From JANLSE01 sp038214135 (GTDB taxonomy: Bacteria > Chloroflexota > Chloroflexia > Chloroflexales > Roseiflexaceae), in the NCBI GenBank assembly GCA_038214135.1, contig JBBQSD010000015.1:4619-68618 (forward strand): a stretch of 64,000 bases of DNA, read 5' to 3'. Positions 17,283 through 25,575 of the stretch are shown here, one piece after another (position 1 is the stretch's first letter; each line of letters starts with the position of its first letter). Position numbers and translations under genes: made by a program. The notes beneath the pieces were generated by a model. That model was not told the origin of the DNA and searched no databases. It saw only the letters and a program-made list of their open reading frames with translations.

Positions 17283-18230
17283 ATGATCTTCTTGCTCCAC
17301 GGCCCAGATGAATATCGGCGCAGTGCGGCGTTGGCCAGATTGCGGGCAACGATTCCGCTCGATCTGCGCGATTTGAATAGCACAACGCTCGATGGCCGTC
17401 GCCTGAAACTCGATACGCTGGTCGCTGCATGTGAGGCATTCCCGTTTATTGCCGAAAAACGGATTGTTGTTGTTGCCGATCTGCTCAAATATCAGAAGGC
17501 GGGTGCGGATCGGGATGCGCTGCGGGCGTATCTCGAACGTATTCCGCCAACCTGCGATCTGATCTTTGTGGAGAGCGAGGAATTCGATAAGCGTAATGCG
17601 ATTTTTACCTATCTGAAGAAGGCAGCTGAGGTGCAGGAATTTGCCCAGCTTGAGGCAGCCGAACTAACCCGCTGGCTGGCCGAACGTGTCCAGGAGCGCA
17701 AGGCACGCCTGGATCCACAAGCGGCGCAGCGCCTGGTTGCATTTGTTGGTGGCGATACGCGTGCGCTGGTCAATGAACTCGAAAAGTTGGCCAGCTATGT
17801 TGGGCAGGGTGGCCGCATTAGCATTCAGGTTGTTGATCTGCTGGTTCAGGATGAGCAGGAGCAAAACCTGTTTGCTTTTATCGATGAACTGAGCGCCAGG
17901 CGGCGCGGGCCAGCATTGGCCAGTGTGCGGCGATTGCTGGATGAAGGGCAGGCAGCCACCTATATCATCTTTATGGTTGCCCGCCAACTCCGTATTCTGC
18001 TCGGTGTCAAGGAATTGCTCAGCCAGCGGCTGCGCCCAGATGATATTGCAGCGAAATTAGGCCAAAAGCCATTCGTTGTGCGTAAGGCACTCGATCAGGC
18101 GCGTGGATTCACGGATGAGGAACTGGTGCGCCTGCATGATCGCGTGCTGATGCTTGATCATGCTACCAAAACAGGGCGTATGGAAGCTGAAACTGGTTTG
18201 GAACTATTGGTCGCCGAGTTTTCGGTCTGA
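17283..18230 (+). CDS. holA: DNA polymerase III subunit delta
   Basis: Clamp-loader subunit that opens the sliding clamp. The 315-residue protein starts MIFLLHGPDEYRRSAALARLR, has VAACEAFPFIAEKRIVVVADLLKY (AAA+-like domain I/II), then LVNELEKLASY, the domain III start IQVVDLLVQDEQEQNLFAFIDEL, and a C-terminal helical collar region (ARQLRILLGVKELL, KLGQKPFVVRKALDQAR). This matches HolA throughout. The ATG at 17283 follows GAGGAG. The converging remnant of a STAS gene lies 11 bp downstream. Confidence 0.93.
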   Translation: MIFLLHGPDEYRRSAALARLRATIPLDLRDLNSTTLDGRRLKLDTLVAACEAFPFIAEKRIVVVADLLKYQKAGADRDALRAYLERIPPTCDLIFVESEEFDKRNAIFTYLKKAAEVQEFAQLEAAELTRWLAERVQERKARLDPQAAQRLVAFVGGDTRALVNELEKLASYVGQGGRISIQVVDLLVQDEQEQNLFAFIDELSARRRGPALASVRRLLDEGQAATYIIFMVARQLRILLGVKELLSQRLRPDDIAAKLGQKPFVVRKALDQARGFTDEELVRLHDRVLMLDHATKTGRMEAETGLELLVAEFSV

Positions 18231-18241
18231 TTTTGCCTAGC

Positions 18242-18684
18242 TCAGCCCTGGCGCAATCCATAGGCGATGCCACTCTGGAGGGTGCCACGCGTCACAATAT
18301 CGCTCAGATCCACACCAAGGCTCACCAGCGTCTGCGCCACTTCTGGCCGCAATCCTGTTAGCACCACCTGTGCGCCCAGCAGTTTGACGGCTCGTGCTGC
18401 CTGGATGAGTGCATGCGCTACCTGCGTATCGACAAAATTCACGCCGGTGATGTCAATAATTGCCAGATCGGCCTGTTGGTCTTGGATGCCTGTCAGCAGG
18501 GTTTCCAATATCTGGCTCGCCCGCCGCCCGTCGATTCGGAATCATTTGTGCAGTAGCGCACGAACAAGGAAGCACCCAACTCGCGTGCACGTTCGCGTGC
18601 GCCATGCTCGATAATCGTCCAAAATGGGCCACCACCAACAAAATGGCGGGTGAAACCGATTGTCAGAGCTGTGTGGACGGTCAT
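18242..18684 (-). pseudogene. Decayed STAS-domain regulator with an internal deletion
   Basis: Two parts are visible on the minus strand. From ATG 18684, MTVHTALTIGFTRHF with GPFWTIIEHGARERARELG resembles the first strand and helix of a periplasmic-binding-protein-like sensor domain. From about 18530, in a different frame, SQILETLLTGI-like sequence leads to IIDITGVNFVDTQVAHALIQAA and LTGLRPEVAQTLVSLG, the second half of an RsbR-type STAS domain. The rest of the sensor and the start of the STAS domain are missing and the frames do not join near 18540. Chloroflexota often combine such sensors with STAS, so this looks like one gene shortened by a large deletion. Confidence 0.65.
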
Positions 18685-18776
18685 TGTGCGTCTCCAGGCC
18701 GTCACATTACTGATCGATACGCGGAAAAGAGGGTATTCATCGCTCATCATTGTATTATACACCGATGCCAAGCACG

Positions 18777-18876
18777 CCGCAGGCTGAAGCCTGCGGATGG
18801 AAGGGCATCCATCGTTCTGCCCGATGATATTGTTACAATCCATCAGCCTGCGGGGGGTGCGCTGAAAGCTGACTCC
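18777..18876. repeat. REP-like pair followed by a heptamer repeat
   Basis: CGCAGGCTGAAGCCTGCGG (18778-18796) and CATCAGCCTGCGG (about 18841-18853) flank a 45-bp stretch with GGATGGAAGGGCATCCATC. CTGACTCCTGAC follows at 18869-18880. It occupies most of the spacer upstream of the Clp-like gene. Confidence 0.65.
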
Positions 18877-18907
18877 TGACAACACTCTAGCAAACTTTCC
18901 GATCTTG

Positions 18908-18916
18908 TGCTATACA
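18908..18916 (+). promoter_or_regulatory. Extended -10 promoter of the Clp-like gene
   Basis: TGC-TATACA forms an extended -10 element. No good -35 is visible, as expected for this class. The predicted transcript starts near 18923, downstream of the GTG 18907 and ATG 18916 codons, so translation must begin further on, at 18955. Confidence 0.45.
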
Positions 18917-18954
18917 TGGCTGCAAGTAAATCGTCTGCTGCGAGGAATGTACGC

Positions 18955-21201
18955 ATGCCATCGAGTGAGATGTTGGCACCCGGCGCGCAAGAGCTGATCA
19001 ATGCGACCGCCGTGATCCAACGCCAGCACAATCAAGAACAACCAGGTATCAACCATTGGCTGTTAGTCCTGCTTGAGCGCTATGGGCCAATGGCCGAATC
19101 GCTGACCAAAGATCTCGACACAACTGCACTTAAACGCTATCTGGGTGAGCAGATCCGCCAAGGTAATCATGGAGCGCAGCTTCCTGCCGACCATCTGACG
19201 GCCAGGGCACTGGCCCGTGCAGCAACCCGTGGCAAAACGCAGATCATGGAACGTGATATGGCTGCTGCGATCCTTGCTGCAGCAAATTATGTTGTCACAG
19301 GCCCAACAGCTTCTATTCCAACAGCACCAGTAACGTCACCAACATCAACAACACCAACAACCAATAATGCGCCAGCATCAACCAGCAAAGCCGGGCCGGA
19401 TGCTGCACCGCCACCGCCGGATTCTGCCACTACCACAACGGTTGCTGCCCAGATATTGGGAGAACCGCAACGTGCATTCCGGCCAACGCCACTGCTCGAA
19501 CAGTTTGGGCGCGATCTAACCCGTGAGGCGCGTGAGGGCAAGCTCCCGCCGGTTGTCGGGCGTGAGGGCGAAGTCCAGTTGATGCTCGAAACGCTGTGCC
19601 GGACGACCAAGCGCAATCCGGTGTTGGTTGGCCCTGCTGGTTCCGGGAAGACGGCAATTGTGGAAGGGTTGGCCCAGCGGCTTGTTCGTGGTGAGGTGCC
19701 AGAAACATTGCGTGGCTCGCGCCTGTTTGCCCTACAACCATCAACGCTCGTTGCTGGCGCTGGAATGGTCGGTGAGCTTGAGAAGCGCATGAAAGGGCTG
19801 CTCAGTGAGGCCAGCCAGGATGGCCTGCTGCTGTTTATCGATGAGGTTCATTCAATTATTGGGGCTGGCGGTGCGCCCGGTTCCTCGGACATGGCCAGCT
19901 TGCTGAAGCCAACCCTGGCGCGCGGTGAGATAGCCTGTATCGCGGCAACCACCGATGATGAATATCGGCGGTTTATCGAACAGGATGCAGCACTTGAGCG
20001 GCGCTTCCAGCCCATTCGCATCCAGGAGATGACTCCCGATCAGGCGTTTGAGGTGCTTGTTGCACTCCGCGATACTTTGGCCGCACGGCGTGGCGTGCAG
20101 GTTGATAATGCCATTCTACGCTGGCTGATCGAATTTGCCCAACGCTATCTGCGTAATCGCCACTTCCCCGATAAAGCCGTCGATCTGCTGGAGCAGTGTG
20201 TGGCCTATGCGATCACCCAGGGCAAACGTGTGGTTGAATTAGCCGAAGCAGAGGTGGTCGCCCAGCGCTTGATCGGCATGCCGCTTGCCATTGAGCAGCA
20301 ACTCACGCCATTGCGAGCCCAACTGGCCGAACAAGCCCTGCTTGACGATGATAATATTGCTACGTTAATTGGGCGCTTGGAAGTAACTCTGCGCGGCCTC
20401 GATCTGCGCTCATCACGGCCAAATGCCATGATTTTATTGCTTGATCAGGCAGCAGCAGCGAGCGAGGCACTGGCCAGTGTGATTGCCGAGAATCTGTTCG
20501 GAGCCAGTGATCGGGTCATTACGATTGATTGTAGCCGCTTTGTTCACCCTGCCGATGTGACCATGCTGCTTGGTGCGCCGCCCGGATATATTGGCTATAG
20601 CGATAGCCTGCCGCTGCATCGGCTCATCCAGATGCCGTGGTCGGTGTTACGCTGTGAGCATATCGAGGGATGCCATCCGCAGGTGCTGGCAGTATTGCTG
20701 CAAGCCCTGGCTGCTGGTGTGCTGACTGATGCGCGTGGCAAGCGTATCTATCTCAGCGATACCATCGTTATCCTCACGGCCAGTGTGAATATCGAGGAGC
20801 ATCGATCAATTGGCTTCCGGCAGGCCGAAACAGCACAGCGCAGTGATACACGCCGGGCTGCGGCTGCGGCATTGGGCGATGATATTGCAGGCTTGGCCGA
20901 TCTGATCTGTGCAACACTACCGATTCTTGATGCAGCCCAACGCCACTTCCTTGGCCGATTACTTGCCGATCTGGCGGAGCGCTATCGATCACAGGGCCTG
21001 ATCATTCATTGGGATATCAGCCTGATCGATTGGCTTTCCAAACAGCAGGATAGCAGCGCCAGCCAGCTCGATTGGGAGCGGCTGATTGATGAGCAGGTCA
21101 ACTCTCAGCTTATTCATGATCTGCCGCCGATTGGCGAACACCGTGAACTTACCGTCCGCTTTCTCGATGGAACCGTCCAGAAAACACCGTACGAAGCATG
21201 A
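18955..21201 (+). CDS. ClpA/ClpB-type AAA+ protein with a degenerate second ATPase domain
   Basis: The 748-residue protein has a Clp_N-like helical domain (about 1-110), a Pro/Thr/Ala-rich linker (about 115-165), AAA domain D1 and AAA domain D2. D1 is intact for ATP use: GPAGSGKT and LLFIDEVHSIIG, plus VDLLEQCVAYA. Its pore loop reads GMVGELEKRMK and lacks the aromatic residue of the usual KYRGEFEERLK. D2 keeps GAPPGYIGYSDSL, the aromatic pore loop, and the surrounding fold, but Walker A is replaced by LLLDQAAAASEAL and Walker B by VLRCEHIEGCH, so D2 should not hydrolyse ATP. GCGAGGA precedes ATG 18955. A YbjN-like gene follows after 21 bp with a strong ribosome site, suggesting a functional pair. 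Confidence 0.85.
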   Translation: MPSSEMLAPGAQELINATAVIQRQHNQEQPGINHWLLVLLERYGPMAESLTKDLDTTALKRYLGEQIRQGNHGAQLPADHLTARALARAATRGKTQIMERDMAAAILAAANYVVTGPTASIPTAPVTSPTSTTPTTNNAPASTSKAGPDAAPPPPDSATTTTVAAQILGEPQRAFRPTPLLEQFGRDLTREAREGKLPPVVGREGEVQLMLETLCRTTKRNPVLVGPAGSGKTAIVEGLAQRLVRGEVPETLRGSRLFALQPSTLVAGAGMVGELEKRMKGLLSEASQDGLLLFIDEVHSIIGAGGAPGSSDMASLLKPTLARGEIACIAATTDDEYRRFIEQDAALERRFQPIRIQEMTPDQAFEVLVALRDTLAARRGVQVDNAILRWLIEFAQRYLRNRHFPDKAVDLLEQCVAYAITQGKRVVELAEAEVVAQRLIGMPLAIEQQLTPLRAQLAEQALLDDDNIATLIGRLEVTLRGLDLRSSRPNAMILLLDQAAAASEALASVIAENLFGASDRVITIDCSRFVHPADVTMLLGAPPGYIGYSDSLPLHRLIQMPWSVLRCEHIEGCHPQVLAVLLQALAAGVLTDARGKRIYLSDTIVILTASVNIEEHRSIGFRQAETAQRSDTRRAAAAALGDDIAGLADLICATLPILDAAQRHFLGRLLADLAERYRSQGLIIHWDISLIDWLSKQQDSSASQLDWERLIDEQVNSQLIHDLPPIGEHRELTVRFLDGTVQKTPYEA

Positions 21202-21222
21202 ATCCACCCAAAGGAGGCACCC

Positions 21223-21660
21223 GTGGAGTTCAGTAACGACGCACAGAAGCAGGCCTACGAGAACACCAAGACATGGATGATGGAACTGTTCGGTGAGATG
21301 TCAAAGGCTCATGCCGACGCCCCGACGTTTAGCGTGTGGATGGGTTCGGCACTCACATACGTGAATGTGTATTCCTGGGGTGATGATAAAGCAACGATCC
21401 AGAGCTTCTCCTGGGTGGTGACGGGCGCGGAACTTGTGCCGGATCTCATGCAATTTCTGTTGCAGGAGAACAATACCATGCGCTTCGGAGCCTTTGGCAT
21501 GGACCAGGAGAACGATATCTTCTTCAAGCACTCGATTGCGGGCCTGACTGCCGATAAAGCCACATTGAAGGCGGTCATCATGGCTGTGGCAAACACCGCC
21601 GATGAATACGACGACAAGATCACCTCGCGCTGGGGTGGCCGCCGCGCAACTGATCGCTAA
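21223..21660 (+). CDS. YbjN / type III secretion chaperone-like small protein
   Basis: A 145-residue soluble acidic protein. The core FSVWMGSALTYVNVYSWGDDKATIQSFSWVV, then LVPDLMQFLLQENNTMRFGAFGMDQENDIFFKHSI and a C-terminal helix (KATLKAVIMAVANTADEYDDKI), matches the YbjN/T3SS chaperone-like fold: a beta sheet with a long first helix and a final helix. The GTG start at 21223 follows a perfect AAAGGAGG. It lies between the Clp-like gene (21 bp) and a beta-lactamase-fold hydrolase (9 bp), so the three form an operon. An adaptor or chaperone role next to the Clp-like ATPase is inference. Confidence 0.7.
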   Translation: MEFSNDAQKQAYENTKTWMMELFGEMSKAHADAPTFSVWMGSALTYVNVYSWGDDKATIQSFSWVVTGAELVPDLMQFLLQENNTMRFGAFGMDQENDIFFKHSIAGLTADKATLKAVIMAVANTADEYDDKITSRWGGRRATDR

Positions 21661-21669
21661 TAGGAATCT

Positions 21670-22476
21670 ATGCCGCTCACTGTAACATCACTCGCATCGG
21701 GCAGTAGCGGCAACGCACTCCTGGTTCATTGTACAACCGGATCGCTGCTGGTCGATTGTGGCCTCTCGCAGCGTGCCATTGAACGCCATCTCGTCCATGG
21801 TGGCCGTTCAATCCGCGATCTGCAGGCAATCCTGCTGACCCACGAACACAGCGATCACATGCTCTGCGCCGGGCCATTGGCTCGGCGCTATGCGATTCCA
21901 CTGATCACCAATCGCCCAACTGCGGCAGCCCTGACGACCGAGCTTGCTGGAGTTCAGCTGATTGATCTACCAACTGGCTTTTCATTAACCATTGGCCCAT
22001 TTCATGTACGCAGCTTCCCTGTTTCACACGATGCTGCCGAACCGGTTGGCTATGTGATCGAAGCCGAACAGTGGCGGGTGGCAATTGCAACCGATCTCGG
22101 CACTTGGGATGCACAGGTTGCGGATGCATTGGCCAATGGCGATCTGATTGTGATCGAGGCTAATCATGATCGCGAGCGTTTGCGGGCAGCGCCCTATACC
22201 GATTCGCTCAAGGATCGGATTGCCAGCCCTCGCGGCCACCTCGATAATGTGCATGCAGGGCGATTACTTGCCAGGATCGGTGTAGATGGGCGTAAACGAT
22301 CTGCCTGGCTGGCGCATCTCTCGCAGGAAGCCAACTCACCGGCAATCGCGCTGCGTATGGTGCGCGGCGTGCTATCGATGGAGGGCGTGGCCTGCATTGA
22401 TGTGGCGGTGATGCCGCGCCGCACCCCGCTGACATGGAGCAGCGATACCAGCGCCGATCAGCTGACATTGCTGTAG
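21670..22476 (+). CDS. YycJ/WalJ-type metallo-beta-lactamase fold hydrolase
   Basis: A 268-residue protein beginning PLTVTSLASGSSGNALLV, the hallmark start of the YycJ group. The metal motif is LLTHEHSDH (about 56-64), followed by SFPVSHDAAEPVGYVIE (third His region) and ATDLG (bridging Asp). GHLDNVHAG and WLAHLSQEANSP near the end complete the family pattern. YycJ proteins are probable 5'-3' exonucleases or DNA-repair-related hydrolases. It is the last gene of the three-gene Clp-like operon, and heptamer repeats follow. Confidence 0.88.
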   Translation: MPLTVTSLASGSSGNALLVHCTTGSLLVDCGLSQRAIERHLVHGGRSIRDLQAILLTHEHSDHMLCAGPLARRYAIPLITNRPTAAALTTELAGVQLIDLPTGFSLTIGPFHVRSFPVSHDAAEPVGYVIEAEQWRVAIATDLGTWDAQVADALANGDLIVIEANHDRERLRAAPYTDSLKDRIASPRGHLDNVHAGRLLARIGVDGRKRSAWLAHLSQEANSPAIALRMVRGVLSMEGVACIDVAVMPRRTPLTWSSDTSADQLTLL

Positions 22477-22682
22477 AAAAGTATTCAAGAGTCAGGAGTC
22501 AGAAGCCAGAAGACTTAGTGCCAGTTGAAGAGTATGAATCGCTGTGTCTATTGGCCGATCTTGAGTTTGGTATATCTAATTGAAATGCTCATTCTACTGC
22601 TTGACTAACTCCTTAATGTTCCGCGCCTGACCTTACACTGCCCCTTTTGTGAGTGTGCGATCCTCATTCCTCTGGATTGCGC

Positions 22683-22688
22683 TATAAT
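22683..22688 (+). promoter_or_regulatory. -10 element of the O-antigen ligase promoter
   Basis: A perfect TATAAT at 22683-22688 lies over the upstream ATG at 22687, which therefore cannot be the initiator of this transcript. No clear -35 was seen. It supports the GTG at 22720 as the start of the ligase. Confidence 0.5.
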
Positions 22689-22719
22689 GCCCGCCGTCAC
22701 TTGTCGAAAGGACTCGATT

Positions 22720-24558
22720 GTGCCCTCTGCGAGTCGGCGGCGCCCGCTTATACTGGCTGGAATGGCCATCGGGCTCACCCTGTTCTACCTGACTCCGGTT
22801 CCGTTTTTTATCCGGCTCCACGGATTGTTGCTGTTTGCGGTATTGGCCCTTCTGCGGCCCGATCTGGCGATTCTGTTTGTGCCACTAACTGCGCCGCTGT
22901 ATCTGATTCCCGCAACACTCGGCGGGCTACGCAATGGCGAGACGCTGCTGCCATTGCACGAGGTTGCCCTGCTGGTGACAACCGGCGCGTTTGGCTGCCG
23001 TTGGATCTGGCATTTGGTGATGCGCCGCATTGCCCATGCCCGATCAACAAGCACGCTTGGCGGTAGTGATGACGATGTGCCCCAAAAAGTGGCAATCAAG
23101 CAATCACTGATGCACTGGCTTCCACTGATCCTGTTCCTGCTGTGTGGAATATGGGGTGTGCTGATTGCGCTACCCACAGCGCGGGCAGAGGCATTGCGCG
23201 AGTTTCGCTGGCTGATCCTTGAGCCGCTGATCTTCTATGGATTATTGCTGGTACTCGGGCGATCTGCGCGGCGTGGCGCGGCCATAGCACTGATTATTGC
23301 TGGTTCGCTGGTTGCGATGATCGGGCTGTTCCAATTTGTTGGCATTGATCTCGTACCATTGATCGGCCAGAAGCGCAGCTTCAGCGAGAATATTGTTGAT
23401 GCTGGCAGCGCCAGGCGAGTTGCATCGGTGTATGGCCATCCCAATAATCTGGGCCTGTTTCTTGGGCGGATCTGGCCGCTGGCGGCAGCGCTGGCATTAG
23501 TGAGGGGCGTACAGCGGGAGTCAGGAGTCAGGAGTCAGGAGTCAGAAGCACCGCAATCTATTCCCTCACCCCTTGCCCCTCGCCCAGTGGGAGAGCTTTC
23601 AGGTGAAGGGTTTTCTCAGACCGTTGCGCATTGCCCGCTTCCCAGCCCCGCCCCCACCGGTGGGGAGGGGTGCAAAGGGCTTGCAAGAGGTCAATTCCCC
23701 CGCGCCCCGGCGTGGGAGCGGGGGTTAGGGGGCGCGGGGGAAAGCGCATCAGGACGCCTTCGCGCAAAAACCCTACACTTGAAAGCACTGGGAGAGGGGA
23801 AGCGCGGCAAGAGGCAGGAAGCGTCGCAGTCGCCAGCATGGAACCAACTGATTGATGCGCTGACTCAACCGCGCCAGATCGGGCCACTTCTTGTTGTTCC
23901 TGTGTATACGCTGGCCACACTCGTGTGCCTGGGTGGGCTGTTTGTCTCATTCTCACGCGGAGCGTGGCTTGGCGCGGTGGTAGCCTGTGCTGTGTTGGGG
24001 TTTGGCCTGGTGGGTCGAACATCAGGAGCCAGCCATCGGCGATCATCGCTCAGCTACCGAGCCTTATTCGCTGGTATGATTGCACTGGCATTGCTTGGCG
24101 GCCTGGCATTGCTATTGCGTGGTGGTGGCGGCAGCGAGGGCGTGCGGCTGTTGCTGTGGCGTGAGGCAGTTGGCTACCTTGTGCAGCACCCATTTGGTAT
24201 CGGCCTCGATCAGTTCTATGCCTATCATGCACCCGATTCGGGCCGTAGCCTGATTGATCCAAGTATGATCGGAACCAGCGAACAATATGCTGCCCATCCC
24301 CACAATCTGCTGCTCGATATCTGGCTGCGGATGGGGCCACTTGGCCTGGTTGCCGTTGGCTGGCTCATAGCTCGCGTTATTCGCCGTACCAGTGCTGCTG
24401 ATCCGCTTCTTATCGGGGCATTGGCTGCATTAGCCGCCGCACTCACGCATGGGCTGGTTGATCAATTCTATTTTGTGCCCGATCTGGCGATCACATTCTG
24501 GGTGCTGCTTGCGCTCAGCGAGCGGTCTTTTGCTTCTGAAACAGGAGCGTCGCAATGA
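22720..24558 (+). CDS. O-antigen ligase family protein with an in-frame repeat insertion
   Basis: A polytopic membrane protein of about 612 residues with the Wzy_C/WaaL signature VSFSRGAWLGAVVACAVLG (about 407-425) and, later, the periplasmic loop EGVRLLLWREAVGYLVQHPFGIGLDQFY and HPHNLLLDIWLRMGPLG, containing the catalytic-type His. It would polymerise or transfer glycans at the outer face of the membrane. Residues of about 265-370 (23515-23835) are translated repeat DNA (RESGVRSQESEAPQ, PSPLAPRPVGELSGEG and so on) placed between two membrane segments. The frame is kept throughout. The GTG at 22720 has AAAGGA seven bases upstream. The stop overlaps the start of the next gene by four bases. 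Confidence 0.85.
   Translation: MPSASRRRPLILAGMAIGLTLFYLTPVPFFIRLHGLLLFAVLALLRPDLAILFVPLTAPLYLIPATLGGLRNGETLLPLHEVALLVTTGAFGCRWIWHLVMRRIAHARSTSTLGGSDDDVPQKVAIKQSLMHWLPLILFLLCGIWGVLIALPTARAEALREFRWLILEPLIFYGLLLVLGRSARRGAAIALIIAGSLVAMIGLFQFVGIDLVPLIGQKRSFSENIVDAGSARRVASVYGHPNNLGLFLGRIWPLAAALALVRGVQRESGVRSQESEAPQSIPSPLAPRPVGELSGEGFSQTVAHCPLPSPAPTGGEGCKGLARGQFPRAPAWERGLGGAGESASGRLRAKTLHLKALGEGKRGKRQEASQSPAWNQLIDALTQPRQIGPLLVVPVYTLATLVCLGGLFVSFSRGAWLGAVVACAVLGFGLVGRTSGASHRRSSLSYRALFAGMIALALLGGLALLLRGGGGSEGVRLLLWREAVGYLVQHPFGIGLDQFYAYHAPDSGRSLIDPSMIGTSEQYAAHPHNLLLDIWLRMGPLGLVAVGWLIARVIRRTSAADPLLIGALAALAAALTHGLVDQFYFVPDLAITFWVLLALSERSFASETGASQ
23515..23835. repeat. Nested repeat insertion inside the ligase gene
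   Basis: From left to right: three AGGAGTC heptamers (23518-23548); the left half of a CCCTCACCCC...GGGAGAG palindrome; a pair of inverted arms (CTTTCAGGTGAAGGGTTTT at about 23596 against AAAAACCCTACACTTGAAAG at about 23766); and, between them, two GC-rich palindromes (CCCCCACCGGTGGGGAGGGG region, and CCCCCGCGCCCCGG with its inverse). The outer palindrome closes with ACTGGGAGAGGGG (about 23788). The order implies repeats inserted into repeats, with the total length a multiple of three. Confidence 0.8.
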
Positions 24559-25388
24559 ATCCCAACCTAACCCAGCTCGTCCAGGCCTGCGATACGCTTG
24601 GAATTAGCTATACGATCTACCATAGCTCGGGTAACCTGATTGAAGTGAGCCATGCAAACCAAACGCATCTATTCGTCAACTGGACGACGCCATTCAATAG
24701 CCATGCCATTGCAAAATTGTGTACCGATAAAGAATACTTCTATCGTATTGTGCATCCGATTGTGCCAATGCCCGCCACAATTGGCTATGTAAACCCCAGT
24801 ACTGTTAAATATCACTCATATGTGTTATTTAATTCGACTGAAGCAATTGCGAATGATATTCTGGCCCATTTCGCTACGCCAGTGATTGTCAAGATGAATC
24901 GCGGCACAACCGGCATTAATGTCTTTTTCTGTAATAGCTTTGATGAAATCCAGCAGCGCCTTGAACAGATCTTTAATCGCAATAGCAGTTTGTTCGATTA
25001 TGTGGCGCTTGCACAGCAGTATATTTCGATTCAACGCGAATATCGCGTTATCTACCTGGATGGTGTGCTGCAATTTGCCTATGAGAAGAATATCGATCAG
25101 GCGACGTTCGCTGGCAATCTCAGCCGATTGCACTGGAACGGCGCACGGGCTGTTGTCGTTGATGACGCGCAGATGCTCGCCGAAATTCATGCTCTATGTG
25201 CGCCGCTGTTTGAGCGCCTGCCGCTGCGCTTTTGTGGCCTAGATATTGCACGGGATGAGCAAGGGCGCTTATGGATGATCGAGGCCAATTCATCGCCAGG
25301 GTTTGATGTCTTCGTTCGCGATGGTGGCGGGGCGCGCATGATCGAATTGTATCAACGGATGCTGCGGTCATTGTTTGACATAAGGTAG
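24555..25388 (+). CDS. RimK-like ATP-grasp protein
   Basis: A 277-residue protein of the ATP-grasp fold. TPVIVKMNRGTTGINVFFC (about 110-128) is the nucleotide-binding Lys and glycine loop, QQYISIQREYRVIYLDGVLQFAYEK (about 154-178) is the central strand and loop, and CGLDIARDEQGRLWMIEANSSPGFDV (about 227-252) holds the metal-binding Asp, Glu and Asn. Such enzymes join a carboxylate to an amine through acyl phosphate (glutamate-ligase type). It overlaps the ligase by ATGA, so the two are translationally coupled. Its partner suggests it modifies or primes a cell-surface polymer, but the substrate is unknown. The base composition is lower in GC at its start than in its neighbours. Confidence 0.82.
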   Translation: MNPNLTQLVQACDTLGISYTIYHSSGNLIEVSHANQTHLFVNWTTPFNSHAIAKLCTDKEYFYRIVHPIVPMPATIGYVNPSTVKYHSYVLFNSTEAIANDILAHFATPVIVKMNRGTTGINVFFCNSFDEIQQRLEQIFNRNSSLFDYVALAQQYISIQREYRVIYLDGVLQFAYEKNIDQATFAGNLSRLHWNGARAVVVDDAQMLAEIHALCAPLFERLPLRFCGLDIARDEQGRLWMIEANSSPGFDVFVRDGGGARMIELYQRMLRSLFDIR

Positions 25389-25418
25389 GCAAGGCGTGAT
25401 ACCTCGTCTTTACCATGC

Positions 25419-25560
25419 CCCGCAGGCTGAAGCCTGCGGCTATGGACAACCATCCCTATCGGCAACCATCCCTATGGACAACCATCCCTATCGGCAACCA
25501 TCCCTATCGGCAACCATCCCTATCGGCAACCATCCCCTGGCCGCAAGCTTCAGCCTGCGG
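25419..25560. repeat. Six-unit 16-bp tandem array between REP-like halves
   Basis: Six tandem 16-bp units, CTATCGGCAACCATCC or CTATGGACAACCATCC, occupy 25440-25535. They are bounded on the left by CCGCAGGCTGAAGCCTGCGG (25419-25438) and on the right by CCGCAAGCTTCAGCCTGCGG (25541-25560). There are no spacers, so it is not CRISPR. It lies between the converging ATP-grasp and response-regulator genes. Confidence 0.85.
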
Positions 25561-25575
25561 ATGAAGGGGAGAGCG

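Noticed and set aside
22687..22719. ATG 22687 as O-antigen ligase start
   Set aside because: The perfect TATAAT at 22683-22688 overlaps it, and GTG 22720 has a good ribosome site.
25440..25535. CRISPR array or coding repeat
   Set aside because: 16-bp units without spacers; no protein frame of note.
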